Positions 5,849-14,573 of a DNA stretch of 17,755 nt are shown here, piece by piece; position 1 is the first letter of the stretch, and every line of letters begins with the position of its first letter. Under the pieces are notes generated by a model that ran no database searches, was not told the DNA's origin, and was given only the letters and a program-made list of their open reading frames with translations. A program made the translations under genes and the position numbers. The DNA is from Candidatus Fermentibacterota bacterium. Lineage in GTDB: Bacteria; JAFGKV01. The stretch lies in assembly GCA_030620115.1 (NCBI GenBank), contig JAUXFG010000076.1, positions 1 through 17,755 on the forward strand, in the 5' to 3' direction.

Positions 5849-7855
5849 TTAGAGATCAGGGCGTTGATGGATCGGACAGACACTCTTAGGCTCATCCCCT
5901 TGCCGAAACACCTCTTCCATGATGTGAGGACATCGCGGGCTCGGCAACATTCCGGATTCACTGCATACCGCAACGTATACGATTCCGGGTGGCACAGGGA
6001 ACTCCTTGGGCGGAAGCCCCTTGTGCGCCTCAATCATCACATCGGCCCATATGGGAAGCGCTGCCAGAGCTCCGGTCTGCTTCCTGCCCAGTGATTTCAG
6101 CTCCTCGGTGAATCCCGTCCAGACACCACACACATAGTCGGGAGTAAAACCGATGAACCAGGCATTATTGCAATCATTGGTAGTACCTGTTTTCCCTCCG
6201 GCCGGTCTTCTGAATCCCCTGGCCACCGCCAGATGGCCTGTACCGTCTTTCACCACACTTTCCAACATATTCGTCACGATATAAGCGGTTCTTGGATCAA
6301 GGACCTCCTTGGTCTGACGCCGTGTTCGGAGAATCGTCTCGCCCTCCCGCTCGATCTTGGTGATACACACGGGCTCCACCATGAGGCCCATATTGGCGAA
6401 TACCGAATACGCCCGAACCATGTCGATGAGCTTGACCTCTTCGCTGCCAATGGCCATTGCCAGGTAGGGATCGATGGGGGTCGTGATTCCGAAACGCTTG
6501 GCGTACCGAACCACCACCTCCGGGCCCACATCCTGCAGCAGTCTGATGGCACATATATTTCTTGACTCCCGCAGTGCCTGGCGCAGGGGGATTGATCCTT
6601 TGAACTTCCCATCGAAATTCTTTGGTCGCCAGACCGTACTATCTACCATCTCCACGACAATGGGGGCATCCAATATCAAGCGTGAAGGATACCAGCCTTG
6701 GTCGATGGCAGTGGTATAGACGAATGGCTTGAAGGCACTCCCCGGTTGTCGGGGAGCATCCACCGCAAGGTTATACTGATACTCATAGAAATCACGGCCA
6801 CCGATAAAGGCTCGCATGTACCCGTTCGCGGCATCCATGAGTAAAAGCGCTGACTGTACATAGCCCGCGCTGTCGCCCTTCGCCCGCTGGAACTTGTACC
6901 CCTGACTCTTCTCTTTTTGGGTGAGAAACTCCTCCAGAATCTGCTCTGCCTTCCGTTGCAGTTCGTAGTCGAGGGTCGTGTAGACTGTGAATCCTTCGGT
7001 GAGCAAGGCATCCTTCCCGAATTGCGAGACAACCTGGCGTCTCACATAATCAACGAAGTATGGCGCTTTGCTCGGGCGATGTCGATCGGGAGCCAGATTC
7101 AAGGGAATCGTCTTAAGGCTTTCAGCCTGCGCGCGGCTTATTGTTCCCACTTCCGCCATCCTCCTGAGCACGAGATTACGTCGCCTCAGCGCATTCTCCG
7201 GACGCCTCCGTGGTCCGTACAACGACGGATTATTATGCGCCGGTGGAAGTATGGCGGCCTCCTCAGGTCCAAGTTCCGAGGCCCGCTTGTCGAAATATTC
7301 CTGTGCGGCCGCCTCCACTCCATACGCGCCTTCGCCGAAATAGACCTGGTTGAGGTACATGGTCAGGATCTCATTCTTGGTATATATCCGTTCGATCCTG
7401 AGAGCGAGGAGTGCCTCTTTGATCTTTCGCGAGATGGTCTTTGACCTGTCGAGATAGAGGAGCCGAGCCAGTTGCTGGGTAATGGTCGAGGCTCCCTGGG
7501 CGATGCGCCCCTCACGAAGATCGATGAGAAAGGCGCCTACCAATCGTCGCGCATTGAGCCCCCAGTGCTCTCGAAACTCGGTGTCCTCCATGGCCATAAA
7601 GGCCTTGATGATCCATGGCGACATCTCGTCGAGAGTGATGGGTATCCTGTTTTCGGTGTAGAACTCGTAGAGGATCTCTCCGTCGCTGGAGAGGATTTTC
7701 GTGGTACTGATCTGCCGAGGATGCTCCAGCGCCGACAAGGGCGGCAGTTGTGCTGAGAAATGCGCCAACACCGCAAATACCACTGCCCCCATGAAACCAA
7801 CAGTGAGAATCGAAGCGATGAGCAATCGCCTTATGGCCTTGGTGACATTCCGCAT
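5849..7855 (-). CDS. mrcA: Class A penicillin-binding protein (PBP1A type)
   Basis: A 668-residue bifunctional peptidoglycan synthase anchored in the inner membrane by one N-terminal segment (about residues 11-33). The GT51 glycosyltransferase domain has MAMEDTEFREHWG (catalytic Glu90), QGASTITQQLAR (from 120), SRKIKEALLALRIE (second Glu147) and EILTMYLNQVYFGEGAYG. The transpeptidase domain has the nucleophile motif GSAFKPF (Ser373, Lys376), SRN (431-433) and KTGTTN (from 555). All catalytic motifs are intact. The C-terminal tail has three spaced cysteines (CSESG...RCPH...VCPIH), as seen in PBP1A proteins of several non-enteric phyla. The start at 7855 is chosen for AAAGGA six bases upstream; the longer form from 7915 has no ribosome binding site. 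It is transcribed divergently from malic enzyme. Confidence 0.94.
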   Translation of the reverse strand: MRNVTKAIRRLLIASILTVGFMGAVVFAVLAHFSAQLPPLSALEHPRQISTTKILSSDGEILYEFYTENRIPITLDEMSPWIIKAFMAMEDTEFREHWGLNARRLVGAFLIDLREGRIAQGASTITQQLARLLYLDRSKTISRKIKEALLALRIERIYTKNEILTMYLNQVYFGEGAYGVEAAAQEYFDKRASELGPEEAAILPPAHNNPSLYGPRRRPENALRRRNLVLRRMAEVGTISRAQAESLKTIPLNLAPDRHRPSKAPYFVDYVRRQVVSQFGKDALLTEGFTVYTTLDYELQRKAEQILEEFLTQKEKSQGYKFQRAKGDSAGYVQSALLLMDAANGYMRAFIGGRDFYEYQYNLAVDAPRQPGSAFKPFVYTTAIDQGWYPSRLILDAPIVVEMVDSTVWRPKNFDGKFKGSIPLRQALRESRNICAIRLLQDVGPEVVVRYAKRFGITTPIDPYLAMAIGSEEVKLIDMVRAYSVFANMGLMVEPVCITKIEREGETILRTRRQTKEVLDPRTAYIVTNMLESVVKDGTGHLAVARGFRRPAGGKTGTTNDCNNAWFIGFTPDYVCGVWTGFTEELKSLGRKQTGALAALPIWADVMIEAHKGLPPKEFPVPPGIVYVAVCSESGMLPSPRCPHIMEEVFRQGDEPKSVCPIHQRPDL

Positions 7856-7946
7856 TAGTGTCCTTTCTTCTGACGTCGCCAATTCGAGTTCTGAAGGAAC
7901 TTTTCCGGGACGCATTGGTCAAGGCCACACAGGCACGTAAGGCGGG

Positions 7947-7975
7947 TTGACTGCGCCCATGCCCGCGGCTAAGAT
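7947..7975 (+). promoter_or_regulatory. Sigma70-like promoter of malic enzyme gene
   Basis: TTGACT (7947-7952), a 17-base spacer and TAAGAT (7970-7975). Transcription would start near 7982, giving a leader of about 70 bases before the ATG at 8053. It lies in the intergenic region shared with the divergent PBP gene, for which no equally good promoter was seen. Confidence 0.5.
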
Positions 7976-8052
7976 GTTTGACATTGCCCCTAAGAGAGAG
8001 GCGTTCTGGTCACTTAGCCAGAGAAAAGGTACATTCCACTTGGAGGACATCG

Positions 8053-9402
8053 ATGACCGATCCAAAGCTTTCCGTCGAGGAGCTTCTCGCGAAAGCAAAG
8101 AAGCCCGCAACAGATGCCATGGAACTTCATCCTTTCTACAAGGGAAAGATCCAGATCACTCTAAAAGCATGTGTCAGAGATTTCAACGATTTCGCCATCT
8201 GGTACACACCTGGCGTGGCAGCCCCTTGCAGGGATATCGAGAAGAACCCGGAAAAGGTCTTCGAGCATACCAACAAGGCCAACTTCGTCGCCGTGATCTC
8301 AGACGGCACGCGAGTGCTGGGTTTGGGTGATATCGGTCCGGAAGCGGGCCTGCCCGTGATGGAGGGCAAGGCCCTGCTTTTCAAGTATCTGGGCGGGGTA
8401 GACGCATTCCCCATCATGCTGGATACCAAAGATCCCGATGAGATCATCCGAATCTGCAAGGTCCTTCAGCCGACCTTTGGTGGCTTCAACCTCGAGGATC
8501 TTTCGCAGCCGAAGTGCTTCAGAATCCTTGACACGCTTCGCAAGGAATGTCACATCCCCGTGTGGCACGACGATCAGCAGGGCACCGCCGCGGTGACCTT
8601 GGCCGGCCTTATCAATGCAGTCAAGCATGTGGGCAAGGATCTTTCCAGTGTGAAAGTTGCCATGATCGGCGCCGGGGCAGCGAATATCGCCATCTCGCGG
8701 GTCATTATTGCGGGGGGTATTACTCCTGGCAATATCACCATGTGTGATACCAAGGGTATTCTCCATCCCGATCGTGAGGACAAGGAGTTCTTGCAGAAGG
8801 AATACAAAGAGAAATGGCATATGTGCGAAATCTCCAATGCCGAAGGAAAGCGTGGCGCCGCTCCTGAAGCCATGGAAGGCGCAGATGTCGTGCTTGCGGT
8901 CTCGAAACCAGGCCCGGGGACAGTGAAGCCTGAATGGATCGAGCGTATGGCTGATGATGCCATCGTTTTCTCATGTGCCAATCCTGTTCCGGAAATCTGG
9001 CCATGGGAGGCAATCGATGCCGGCGCACGGATTGTGGCGACCGGCAGATCGGATTTCCCGAACCAGGTGAACAACTCCCTCGGCTTCCCCGGTATCTTCC
9101 GAGGCACCCTGGATGTCATGGCCACAACCATCACTGACGAGATGTGTATCGCGGCTGCGCGAGAGCTCGCCAAAGTCGCCGAAGACAAGGGCGTCAGAGA
9201 CGACTATCTCATCCCCACCATGGACGAGTGGGAGGTCTTCCCCCGCGAGGCATGTGCCGTGGGCATGAAAGCAATCGAGCAAGGTGTTGCCAGATTAAGC
9301 TTGACCAGAGATGAGTTGATGGCTAAGAGTTCGGCAGCCATCAAGAAGGCGAGGGAAGAAACCGAACTCATGATGAAGGAAGGTTTCATAGCTATGCCTT
9401 AG
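8053..9402 (+). CDS. Malic enzyme (oxaloacetate-decarboxylating malate dehydrogenase)
   Basis: A 449-residue short-form malic enzyme without the C-terminal phosphotransacetylase-like domain of MaeB-type enzymes. It oxidatively decarboxylates malate to pyruvate with reduction of NAD(P) in the cytoplasm. Visible motifs: [12 protein letters not shown] with catalytic Tyr51; [20 protein letters not shown] followed by the EGKA lysine; FNLEDL (Glu148, Asp149) and WHDDQQGTA (from 171) for the divalent metal; a Rossmann [13 protein letters not shown] (about 202-214) with DTKGIL at the end of beta-2; [10 protein letters not shown]; and [13 protein letters not shown]. The cofactor (NAD or NADP) cannot be decided by eye. 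The ATG is chosen for GGAGG at 8042-8046, six bases upstream, and because homologous sequence starts here; the frame extends upstream to a TTG at 7978 that overlaps the likely promoter. Confidence 0.94.
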   Translation: MTDPKLSVEELLAKAKKPATDAMELHPFYKGKIQITLKACVRDFNDFAIWYTPGVAAPCRDIEKNPEKVFEHTNKANFVAVISDGTRVLGLGDIGPEAGLPVMEGKALLFKYLGGVDAFPIMLDTKDPDEIIRICKVLQPTFGGFNLEDLSQPKCFRILDTLRKECHIPVWHDDQQGTAAVTLAGLINAVKHVGKDLSSVKVAMIGAGAANIAISRVIIAGGITPGNITMCDTKGILHPDREDKEFLQKEYKEKWHMCEISNAEGKRGAAPEAMEGADVVLAVSKPGPGTVKPEWIERMADDAIVFSCANPVPEIWPWEAIDAGARIVATGRSDFPNQVNNSLGFPGIFRGTLDVMATTITDEMCIAAARELAKVAEDKGVRDDYLIPTMDEWEVFPREACAVGMKAIEQGVARLSLTRDELMAKSSAAIKKAREETELMMKEGFIAMP

Positions 9403-9418
9403 CGGAGCACTCACCACT

Positions 9419-9453
9419 GAGGAGGAGGGAGAATCCTTCCTCCTCGGAGGAGG
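9419..9453 (+). promoter_or_regulatory. Alternative-hairpin leader covering the glycosyltransferase SD
   Basis: Three blocks compete for pairing. Block 1 (9419-9430, GAGGAGGAGGGA) pairs with block 2 (9434-9445, TCCTTCCTCCTC) over 12 positions with one G-U pair and a three-base loop. Block 2 can instead pair with block 3, the Shine-Dalgarno AGGAGG at 9448-9453, through CCTCCT with a three-base loop. The first fold frees the ribosome binding site and the second hides it. The 12-bp hairpin might instead only separate malic enzyme from the next gene; no T-run follows it. Confidence 0.4.
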
Positions 9454-9457
9454 CATT

Positions 9458-10672
9458 TTGCGTATTGGAATCATCAGCGATAGCCCTGCTCTGACCACGG
9501 GCTATGGGGTCGAGACGAGGAATCTCTGTGACGAATTTCACAGGATGGGCGCAGATCTGGTCTGCCTGGGTTTGCACCAGCGGCTTTCGGGGCCTGAAAA
9601 GAAGCTTCCCTATAAGGTCGTAGTGCCCCATGCGGGAAGTGGGCCAGGTTTCTCCTCCATCGATGCCTTTCTCGTGGAAAACAAGCCAGATGTGTTGCTC
9701 GTCGATCATGCACTGCACACGTGCCGTCTGGTGCTCGATGCGGTGCGAGAGTCGGGTGTTCGCGTGCCGACACTGGCGTGGTACACTATGGAGGGGCTGC
9801 CGCCTTACAAGGAGTGGCTTCGGGCCGTGGTGCTCGCGGACAAAGCAGTGTCCCACAATCGAACCGGGGCATTGGAGGCACATCGACTTGCACAGATACC
9901 CATCCTCTGGATCCCTGCGGCAGTGGATCATTCGCTCTTCTATCCGCGCCCCCCGGAAGAGCGACAACGGATACGCGAGATATTGGGATGGACGGACAAG
10001 CATGTGGTCATGTTTCTCGGGAAGAACATGTGGTCGAAACAGCAAGCATTGCTCCTGGAGGCCCTTTCTTTGCTCAAGCGCAGGGATGAGAAGGACATTC
10101 TCCTCTATCTCCACTGCAAGCCGTTTGAGCAGTTTCGCGAGGGCGGTTGGGATCTTGCCGATATAGCTGAGCGATTGAGGATCCGCCACCGCGTCCAATT
10201 CCCCACCGGCCTCACCAACCAAAGGAGAGGTCTGCCGGTTCTAGGCACAGATGAGTTTCCAGGTGTGGCGAAGCGCTATGCGGCAGCCGACATCTTCTGT
10301 TCTGCCTCCTCGGTGGAGGGATTTGGGCTGGCTTTGCTCGAGGCCATGGCCAGCGGGCTCCCCGTCATACATCCTGATGATGGTGGCGCCATGAATGAGA
10401 TGGCTGACGACGCAGGTTGGCGCCTCCCCGTGCACGACAAGTATCTCATCGCATGGGGCTGCTATTATGTGAAGCCTTCTCCAAAAACGGTGGCCAAGGC
10501 CCTCAGAGAGGTCAGGCAGCACATCGCTGACCCTGACAATATGACGGATTGGAAATTCAGGCTCAAGAGACGAGCCGCTGCCTATCAGTGGCCCGAAGTG
10601 GCCCGTGCTCTCCACAGAGAACTGAAAAAGATGATCTCCAAGGGCGGTAAGGGGGGATGGAAAAAGGGATAG
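9458..10672 (+). CDS. GT4-family glycosyltransferase
   Basis: A 404-residue GT-B fold enzyme that would transfer a sugar from a nucleotide-sugar donor to a glycan acceptor. The N-terminal half starts with RIGIISDSPALTTGYGVETR, a beta-strand plus glycine loop typical of acceptor-side domains. The C-terminal half starts near VVMFLGKNMWSKQQALLLEA (about 183-202) and contains the donor-binding EX7E motif in VEGFGLALLEAMASGLPV (Glu287, Glu295). Donor and acceptor are not predictable. Translation begins at TTG 9458, supported by AGGAGG at 9448-9453; no ATG near the conserved N-terminus fits. It is followed with a 16-base overlap by a lipoprotein gene and then a polysaccharide-lyase-like gene, suggesting a role in a surface or exported polysaccharide. 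The gene starts 55 bases after malic enzyme. Confidence 0.88.
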   Translation: MRIGIISDSPALTTGYGVETRNLCDEFHRMGADLVCLGLHQRLSGPEKKLPYKVVVPHAGSGPGFSSIDAFLVENKPDVLLVDHALHTCRLVLDAVRESGVRVPTLAWYTMEGLPPYKEWLRAVVLADKAVSHNRTGALEAHRLAQIPILWIPAAVDHSLFYPRPPEERQRIREILGWTDKHVVMFLGKNMWSKQQALLLEALSLLKRRDEKDILLYLHCKPFEQFREGGWDLADIAERLRIRHRVQFPTGLTNQRRGLPVLGTDEFPGVAKRYAAADIFCSASSVEGFGLALLEAMASGLPVIHPDDGGAMNEMADDAGWRLPVHDKYLIAWGCYYVKPSPKTVAKALREVRQHIADPDNMTDWKFRLKRRAAAYQWPEVARALHRELKKMISKGGKGGWKKG

Positions 10673-11007
10673 GGGTCTGTAGGGGAAAAGGTCATCGCGG
10701 CATTTTCTGTTTCGCCATCTTCCTGGCTCTGATTTCCTGCACCGGAAAAAACGGAGGTCTCTCGGACAAGGAGTTTGCGACTCTCTACACGGAAATCGTG
10801 CGCGCACAAAGCACCGCCACGGACAGTGCCTCTGCCATCGACTCGGCCTTTGCCGTGACCTCCCGGCACGGTATACGCTCCGAGGATCTTGCCATGTTCC
10901 GAGACCGGATAAACAAACACCCTGAGCGCTGGGTCGCTGTATGGGAACTCACCATGGATCACCTCGAGGTCGCACGTGGTGCAAACAAACCCCGCAGGGG
11001 TGGCTGA
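10657..11007 (+). CDS. Small putative lipoprotein, DUF4296-like layout
   Basis: A 116-residue protein overlapping the glycosyltransferase end by 16 bases in another frame, a sign of translational coupling. A G-rich stretch directly before the ATG may serve as ribosome binding site. The N-terminus has basic residues, then FCFAIFLALISC, a convincing lipobox (LISC) with Cys at about residue 28. The mature part is a short helical domain: EFATLYTEIVRAQSTAT, then DSAFAVTSRHGIRSEDLAMF, then NKHPERWVAVWELTMDHLE. This layout (a short helix, a 'hyG + acidic' turn, and an aromatic helix after a Pro) resembles DUF4296-type lipoproteins described from Bacteroidota, but the match is by eye only and the function is unknown. 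Confidence 0.62.
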   Translation: MEKGIGVCRGKGHRGIFCFAIFLALISCTGKNGGLSDKEFATLYTEIVRAQSTATDSASAIDSAFAVTSRHGIRSEDLAMFRDRINKHPERWVAVWELTMDHLEVARGANKPRRGG

Positions 11008-11089
11008 GCCTGCCGATCCACCTCTACACCACTCTCCGTGACGTGCGACACCATGCATCAAGAAGCGCCATTCTCCCCCTTCTAGCTCC

Positions 11090-13060
11090 ATGAGACTGCC
11101 AGGCCTCTTCCTCGATGCGTGGCCCTCCTCTCCTCCTTTTTGCCCAATCCGCAACTCGCTCACCAGGCTCTGCTATCGTGGAATTGCACGGTTTCGACAG
11201 GCACTCATTGAAAGAGGAGTCACCCCGGAAAGGCCTGCGCCAGCGGTTCATTCTCGTTTCGACTCTCCCTTTTTCACTCCCCAGAAGCACCGGCTTGACC
11301 TCATGCACAGAGACGAGGTGCTGGAGAGAGCACGACAGGTGATGGATGGGCATATTACACTCTGGGGTCATCATCGGATATCTCTCGGTTCTGCTCCTTC
11401 CTGGCATAAGGATCCTATCACAGGTCATGCCTGGCCCAAAACCATGCCGGCCTCTCTCTGGCGGGCATGGGAATCAAGGCCTCCACAAGGCGCAGTGAGA
11501 CGGGTATGGGAGCTCAATCGACAGAGCTGGTTGTTCGATCTGGGTATGGCGTACCAGCTCACGGATCTGAATGAGTTCAAGGATGCCGGGTGGCGCCATA
11601 TCCGCCACTGGATTGGCGAGAACCCTCCCGAGTATGGGATCAACTGGATCAGCCCGCTGGAGATGGCAGTCCGTTCCGTCGCGTGGCTCTGGTTCTTTCG
11701 TATGACCGGTATGGAGGATACTCCTCCCGATGCCAAGGCGGGAGTAATCAGCTCACTCCATGCCATGGGAACACGTACGGCCTGGAGCCTCTCCGTCTCA
11801 TCGGCACCGAACAACCATCTGGCTGGAGAAGCCCTCCTGTTGCTCAGCCTCGGAAGCCTGCTCCCCGATCTTCCGGGTGCGCCACGCTGGGCCCATCTCG
11901 GACGGAATCTTCTTGTCGATTCTGTGACTTCCCACATCGGCCCTTCGGGGTCGCCGGGAGAGCAGTCGCCCTCTTATCTCCTCTTCGTGCTGGAGGTGTA
12001 TCTTCTCGCGCAGAGAATACTTCTTGATTTCTCACCCCTGACGCCGTTCCCCCCTTCGGTTCAGAAGCGCCTGGCTTCAGGCCTTGCGTTCCTATGGGAA
12101 CTATACCGGACACTGTCGTACCTCCCCCAAGTCGGGGACTGCGACGACGCGGCGCTCTTGCCGTGGGATCTTGATCCAGTGCTGAGACTCAGTGGCCTTA
12201 TCCAAGCCGGCCATGCGCTGCTCGACGTTGATTTGCCTATGCCTGAGCATGCCAACAGAACGGGCTGGCGTCTTGCCGGCCCCCATCGTCCCCTCCCCGA
12301 TCCTACGGGAAACGCTCACACCACGGCCAACCACGCTGCTGATCGCGATGGTTGGATCATGGGATCACGAGAGAAGCCCGGGATAGGAATGCTCTTCCTC
12401 GCCTCACCATTAGGTCTGCCACCAAAGTACGGCCATGGCCATGCCGATGCGCTGTCCGTAATTTGCACCGTTCGCGGCACACCGCTGCTTTGCGACTCCG
12501 GTACGTTTTCGTACGAAGAAGAACCATGGCGAAGCTACTTCCGCGGCACCTCTGCTCATTCCACCGTCATGGTAGAGGAGCTCGATCAGGCCGATCCCGT
12601 AGATACATTCACGTGGGCCTTCCCCTATGAGATTTCAGGTGGAATCACCTCTCGTATTGACGGATTGATAGCATCCGCGATCCATACCGGCTACCAGCGC
12701 CTCCCTCAGCGGGTAACACATCGCCGCAACGTCCTTCTCTCCACAGCAAGACTTCAGGTGGAGGACATGCTGGAGGGTGCCTTCGCATTCACTGCCCAGC
12801 TCCTCTGGCACATACACCCGTCTTGGACGATCCACGTGGATTCGGAGCGAACAGCGCATCTTACCATGGGGGGCATGGAGATCCGTCTTGTGATCGAGGG
12901 CTCCGGGACTCTACGACTCGTGAGCGCAGCACGACGCCCTATTCTTGGTTGGCACTCCTCGCGATTCGAGCAACTCGACAAGACATCGGTGCTGGCAATG
13001 GAGGCCTGCGGCACAAAGCTGCGTTGGGTTTCGGTGTTCTCTATAGGCCCTTCAGTCTAG
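11090..13060 (+). CDS. Heparinase II/III family protein (polysaccharide lyase-like)
   Basis: A 656-residue protein with the two-domain architecture of heparinase II/III and alginate-lyase-type enzymes. An N-terminal alpha-toroid spans about residues 70-380 with ELNRQSWLFDLGMAYQLT, NNHLAGEALLLLSLG (from 241) and EQSPSYLLFVLEVYLLA. A C-terminal beta-sheet domain starts near 420 with YGHGHADALS (from 447), LCDSGTFSYEEEPWRSYFRGT and AHSTVMVEELDQAD. These are the expected conserved His, Tyr and Arg segments. Such proteins cleave or edit uronic-acid polysaccharides and often sit in exopolysaccharide clusters; the neighbouring GT4 gene fits that. No signal peptide is evident. The ATG at 11090 lacks a Shine-Dalgarno; the frame is closed by TGA at 11039 and offers no other usual start codon upstream. 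It lies 82 bases after the lipoprotein gene. Confidence 0.85.
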   Translation: MRLPGLFLDAWPSSPPFCPIRNSLTRLCYRGIARFRQALIERGVTPERPAPAVHSRFDSPFFTPQKHRLDLMHRDEVLERARQVMDGHITLWGHHRISLGSAPSWHKDPITGHAWPKTMPASLWRAWESRPPQGAVRRVWELNRQSWLFDLGMAYQLTDLNEFKDAGWRHIRHWIGENPPEYGINWISPLEMAVRSVAWLWFFRMTGMEDTPPDAKAGVISSLHAMGTRTAWSLSVSSAPNNHLAGEALLLLSLGSLLPDLPGAPRWAHLGRNLLVDSVTSHIGPSGSPGEQSPSYLLFVLEVYLLAQRILLDFSPLTPFPPSVQKRLASGLAFLWELYRTLSYLPQVGDCDDAALLPWDLDPVLRLSGLIQAGHALLDVDLPMPEHANRTGWRLAGPHRPLPDPTGNAHTTANHAADRDGWIMGSREKPGIGMLFLASPLGLPPKYGHGHADALSVICTVRGTPLLCDSGTFSYEEEPWRSYFRGTSAHSTVMVEELDQADPVDTFTWAFPYEISGGITSRIDGLIASAIHTGYQRLPQRVTHRRNVLLSTARLQVEDMLEGAFAFTAQLLWHIHPSWTIHVDSERTAHLTMGGMEIRLVIEGSGTLRLVSAARRPILGWHSSRFEQLDKTSVLAMEACGTKLRWVSVFSIGPSV

Positions 13061-13130
13061 ATTCCAGATTGCAGATCCTCCCCCGTTTCTTCACCTTCAG
13101 ATCTCAGACTCAACGCGCATCATGGAGCCA

Positions 13131-13278
13131 AACGTTCAACATCGAACATCCAACGTCCAACGTCGAAGTGCAAGAGAGTGAGGGAGAGTGGAAATGCTCA
13201 GGTCTGTATCCACAGCGCTTGTCAGAGTGATCCTCTTGACTTGAACGTTCGATGTTGAGCGTTGAATGTTCGATGTTC
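13131..13278. repeat. Inverted pair of AACGTT/TTCGATGTT-type repeats
   Basis: Two copies of a degenerate repeat in opposite orientation: 13131-13167 (AACGTTCAACATCGAACATC onward) and 13241-13278 (TTGAACGTTCGATGTTGAGC onward), separated by 73 bases of unique sequence. They could form a long imperfect stem between the converging heparinase-family gene and lpxD. The same repeat recurs at 14574-14622 and 14745-14774. Similar sequence is known as intergenic filler in several environmental bacterial genomes; its origin is unclear to me. Confidence 0.65.
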
Positions 13279-13332
13279 TTCCTTCCCAATCCCCCAATCA
13301 TAGCAATCCCGCAATCCCCTTTCCCCTCCCCT

Positions 13333-14334
13333 CTACTCCTCCTTCTTCTGCTTGGCTAGACGACTGAGTATGGAAAGCATCCGCTTCCATTCGTCCACCG
13401 GCTTGGCCGGGCTTCCCCAGACGATCTGATTCGAACGCATTCGCTTTCCCGTTGGGATGCCAGCCTGGGCACCCACAATGACCTGATCTTCGATGATGAC
13501 ATGATCACCGACGCCCACCTGGCCGGCGAGGATACAGTAGTCACCGACTCTGGTCGAACCGGCGATACCGGTCTGTCCACTCACGGCAGTATGTGCTCCT
13601 ACATCTACATTGTGCGCTATCTGAACCAGATTATCGATTTTCGAATCCTTTCCAATGCGGGTTTGACCCAGGGTTGCCCGGTCAATGGAAGTGTTCGACC
13701 CGATCTCAACATCGTCTTCGATCACTACGGTCCCAAGCTGAGGGATCTTCAGGTAATTCTTCTTCTCGTCCAGGATATACCCAAAGCCGTCGGAGCCCAG
13801 AACTGTGCCGGCCTGTACCAGCACCCTGTCGCCCAGATGAACTCCGGGGTACAAAACCGCGTGCGGCCCCACCGTGCAATCCCGGCCCACCGAACAGCCG
13901 CGACCCACATACGAATTGGCCAGAATAACCGAGCCCGCTCCTATCTGGGTATCGTCTTCCACCACTACGAAGGGGCCTATATGAACCTGCGCGTCCACCG
14001 TCGCCGTATCCGACACAACGGCAGAGGGATGTATGCCCGGCTCAGGCATTGCGGGAGGAGCCAAGTATCTGACGATACGCGTGAAGGCAAGGCGAGGCTG
14101 CACAGACACGAGGAATGTTCTTTGGGAGTCCTCCGGAGTCTCCGAAACCACGATGCACGCGGCAGGCCCCTCCAGGGCTGTCTTGAGGGCACGCCGCTTC
14201 TCCGCGTACACCACATCACCCTTTGTCGCCTCCTCAACGCTGGAAAAGCCCTCGATTACTGTTGCGGGATCACCGACGATCGTCGCACTTATAATCTCAG
14301 CAATCTGACTCACCTTCCGTGGTTCACACTTCAT
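13333..14334 (-). CDS. lpxD: LpxD, UDP-3-O-acylglucosamine N-acyltransferase
   Basis: A 333-residue protein, close to the usual LpxD length. It adds the N-linked 3-hydroxyacyl chain from acyl-ACP to UDP-3-O-acyl-glucosamine in lipid A synthesis, in the cytoplasm at the inner membrane. An N-terminal uridine-binding domain (about 1-95, with EGFSSVEEATKGDVVYAEK) is followed by a left-handed beta-helix of hexapeptide repeats (about 100-300). Typical segments are VLGSDGFGYI, GSNTSIDRATLG and DNLVQIAHNV, whose His241 is the expected general base. A C-terminal helix (DEWKRMLSILSRL) completes the fold. The start at 14334 is set by GGGAGGAGG nine bases upstream; the frame extends to 14391 without such support. 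A weak promoter-like pair, TTGAGC-17-GACTAT, lies in that extension. The gene stands alone rather than in an lpx/fab cluster. Confidence 0.95.
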   Translation of the reverse strand: MKCEPRKVSQIAEIISATIVGDPATVIEGFSSVEEATKGDVVYAEKRRALKTALEGPAACIVVSETPEDSQRTFLVSVQPRLAFTRIVRYLAPPAMPEPGIHPSAVVSDTATVDAQVHIGPFVVVEDDTQIGAGSVILANSYVGRGCSVGRDCTVGPHAVLYPGVHLGDRVLVQAGTVLGSDGFGYILDEKKNYLKIPQLGTVVIEDDVEIGSNTSIDRATLGQTRIGKDSKIDNLVQIAHNVDVGAHTAVSGQTGIAGSTRVGDYCILAGQVGVGDHVIIEDQVIVGAQAGIPTGKRMRSNQIVWGSPAKPVDEWKRMLSILSRLAKQKKEE

Positions 14335-14401
14335 GAGGCCCTGCCTCCTCCCTGTGAAATAGTCTGTCGTATTCTTCTCTTGCTCAAGCAATCCGGCATT
14401 C

Positions 14402-14447
14402 CTGATAAATCTCTAGTAAATCCATGGATTTACTAGAGATTTATCAG
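14402..14447. repeat. Perfect 46-bp palindrome upstream of lpxD
   Basis: Two 23-base arms are exact reverse complements with no spacer, centred on CCATGG between 14424 and 14425. The arms begin CTGATAAATCTCTAGTAAAT and are AT-rich, unlike the surrounding DNA. The palindrome lies about 70 bases upstream of the lpxD ATG, on the promoter side. It could form a hairpin in RNA or a cruciform, be a large operator, or be a mini inverted repeat; no T-run follows it. Confidence 0.85.
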
Positions 14448-14573
14448 CCGCACCGTCACCTCGTCGCTTGGTCTGCCCCTCCACCCCAAATCCCAGATTC
14501 CTCTCATTCCTTCATCTCCTCATTCAAGCATTCCATCTTCCTCCCCACACCCCCATTCCCCTTCCTCTCTTCT

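Noticed and set aside
4401-5852. 483-codon open frame opposite the spermidine-synthase-like gene
   Set aside because: It is a shadow of the minus-strand gene. The product is rich in His, Arg and Pro without domains, while the opposite strand encodes a recognisable protein.
9419-9445. Rho-independent terminator after malic enzyme
   Set aside because: The stem is strong but is followed by GGAGGAGG rather than a T-run, so it is described as a leader structure instead.
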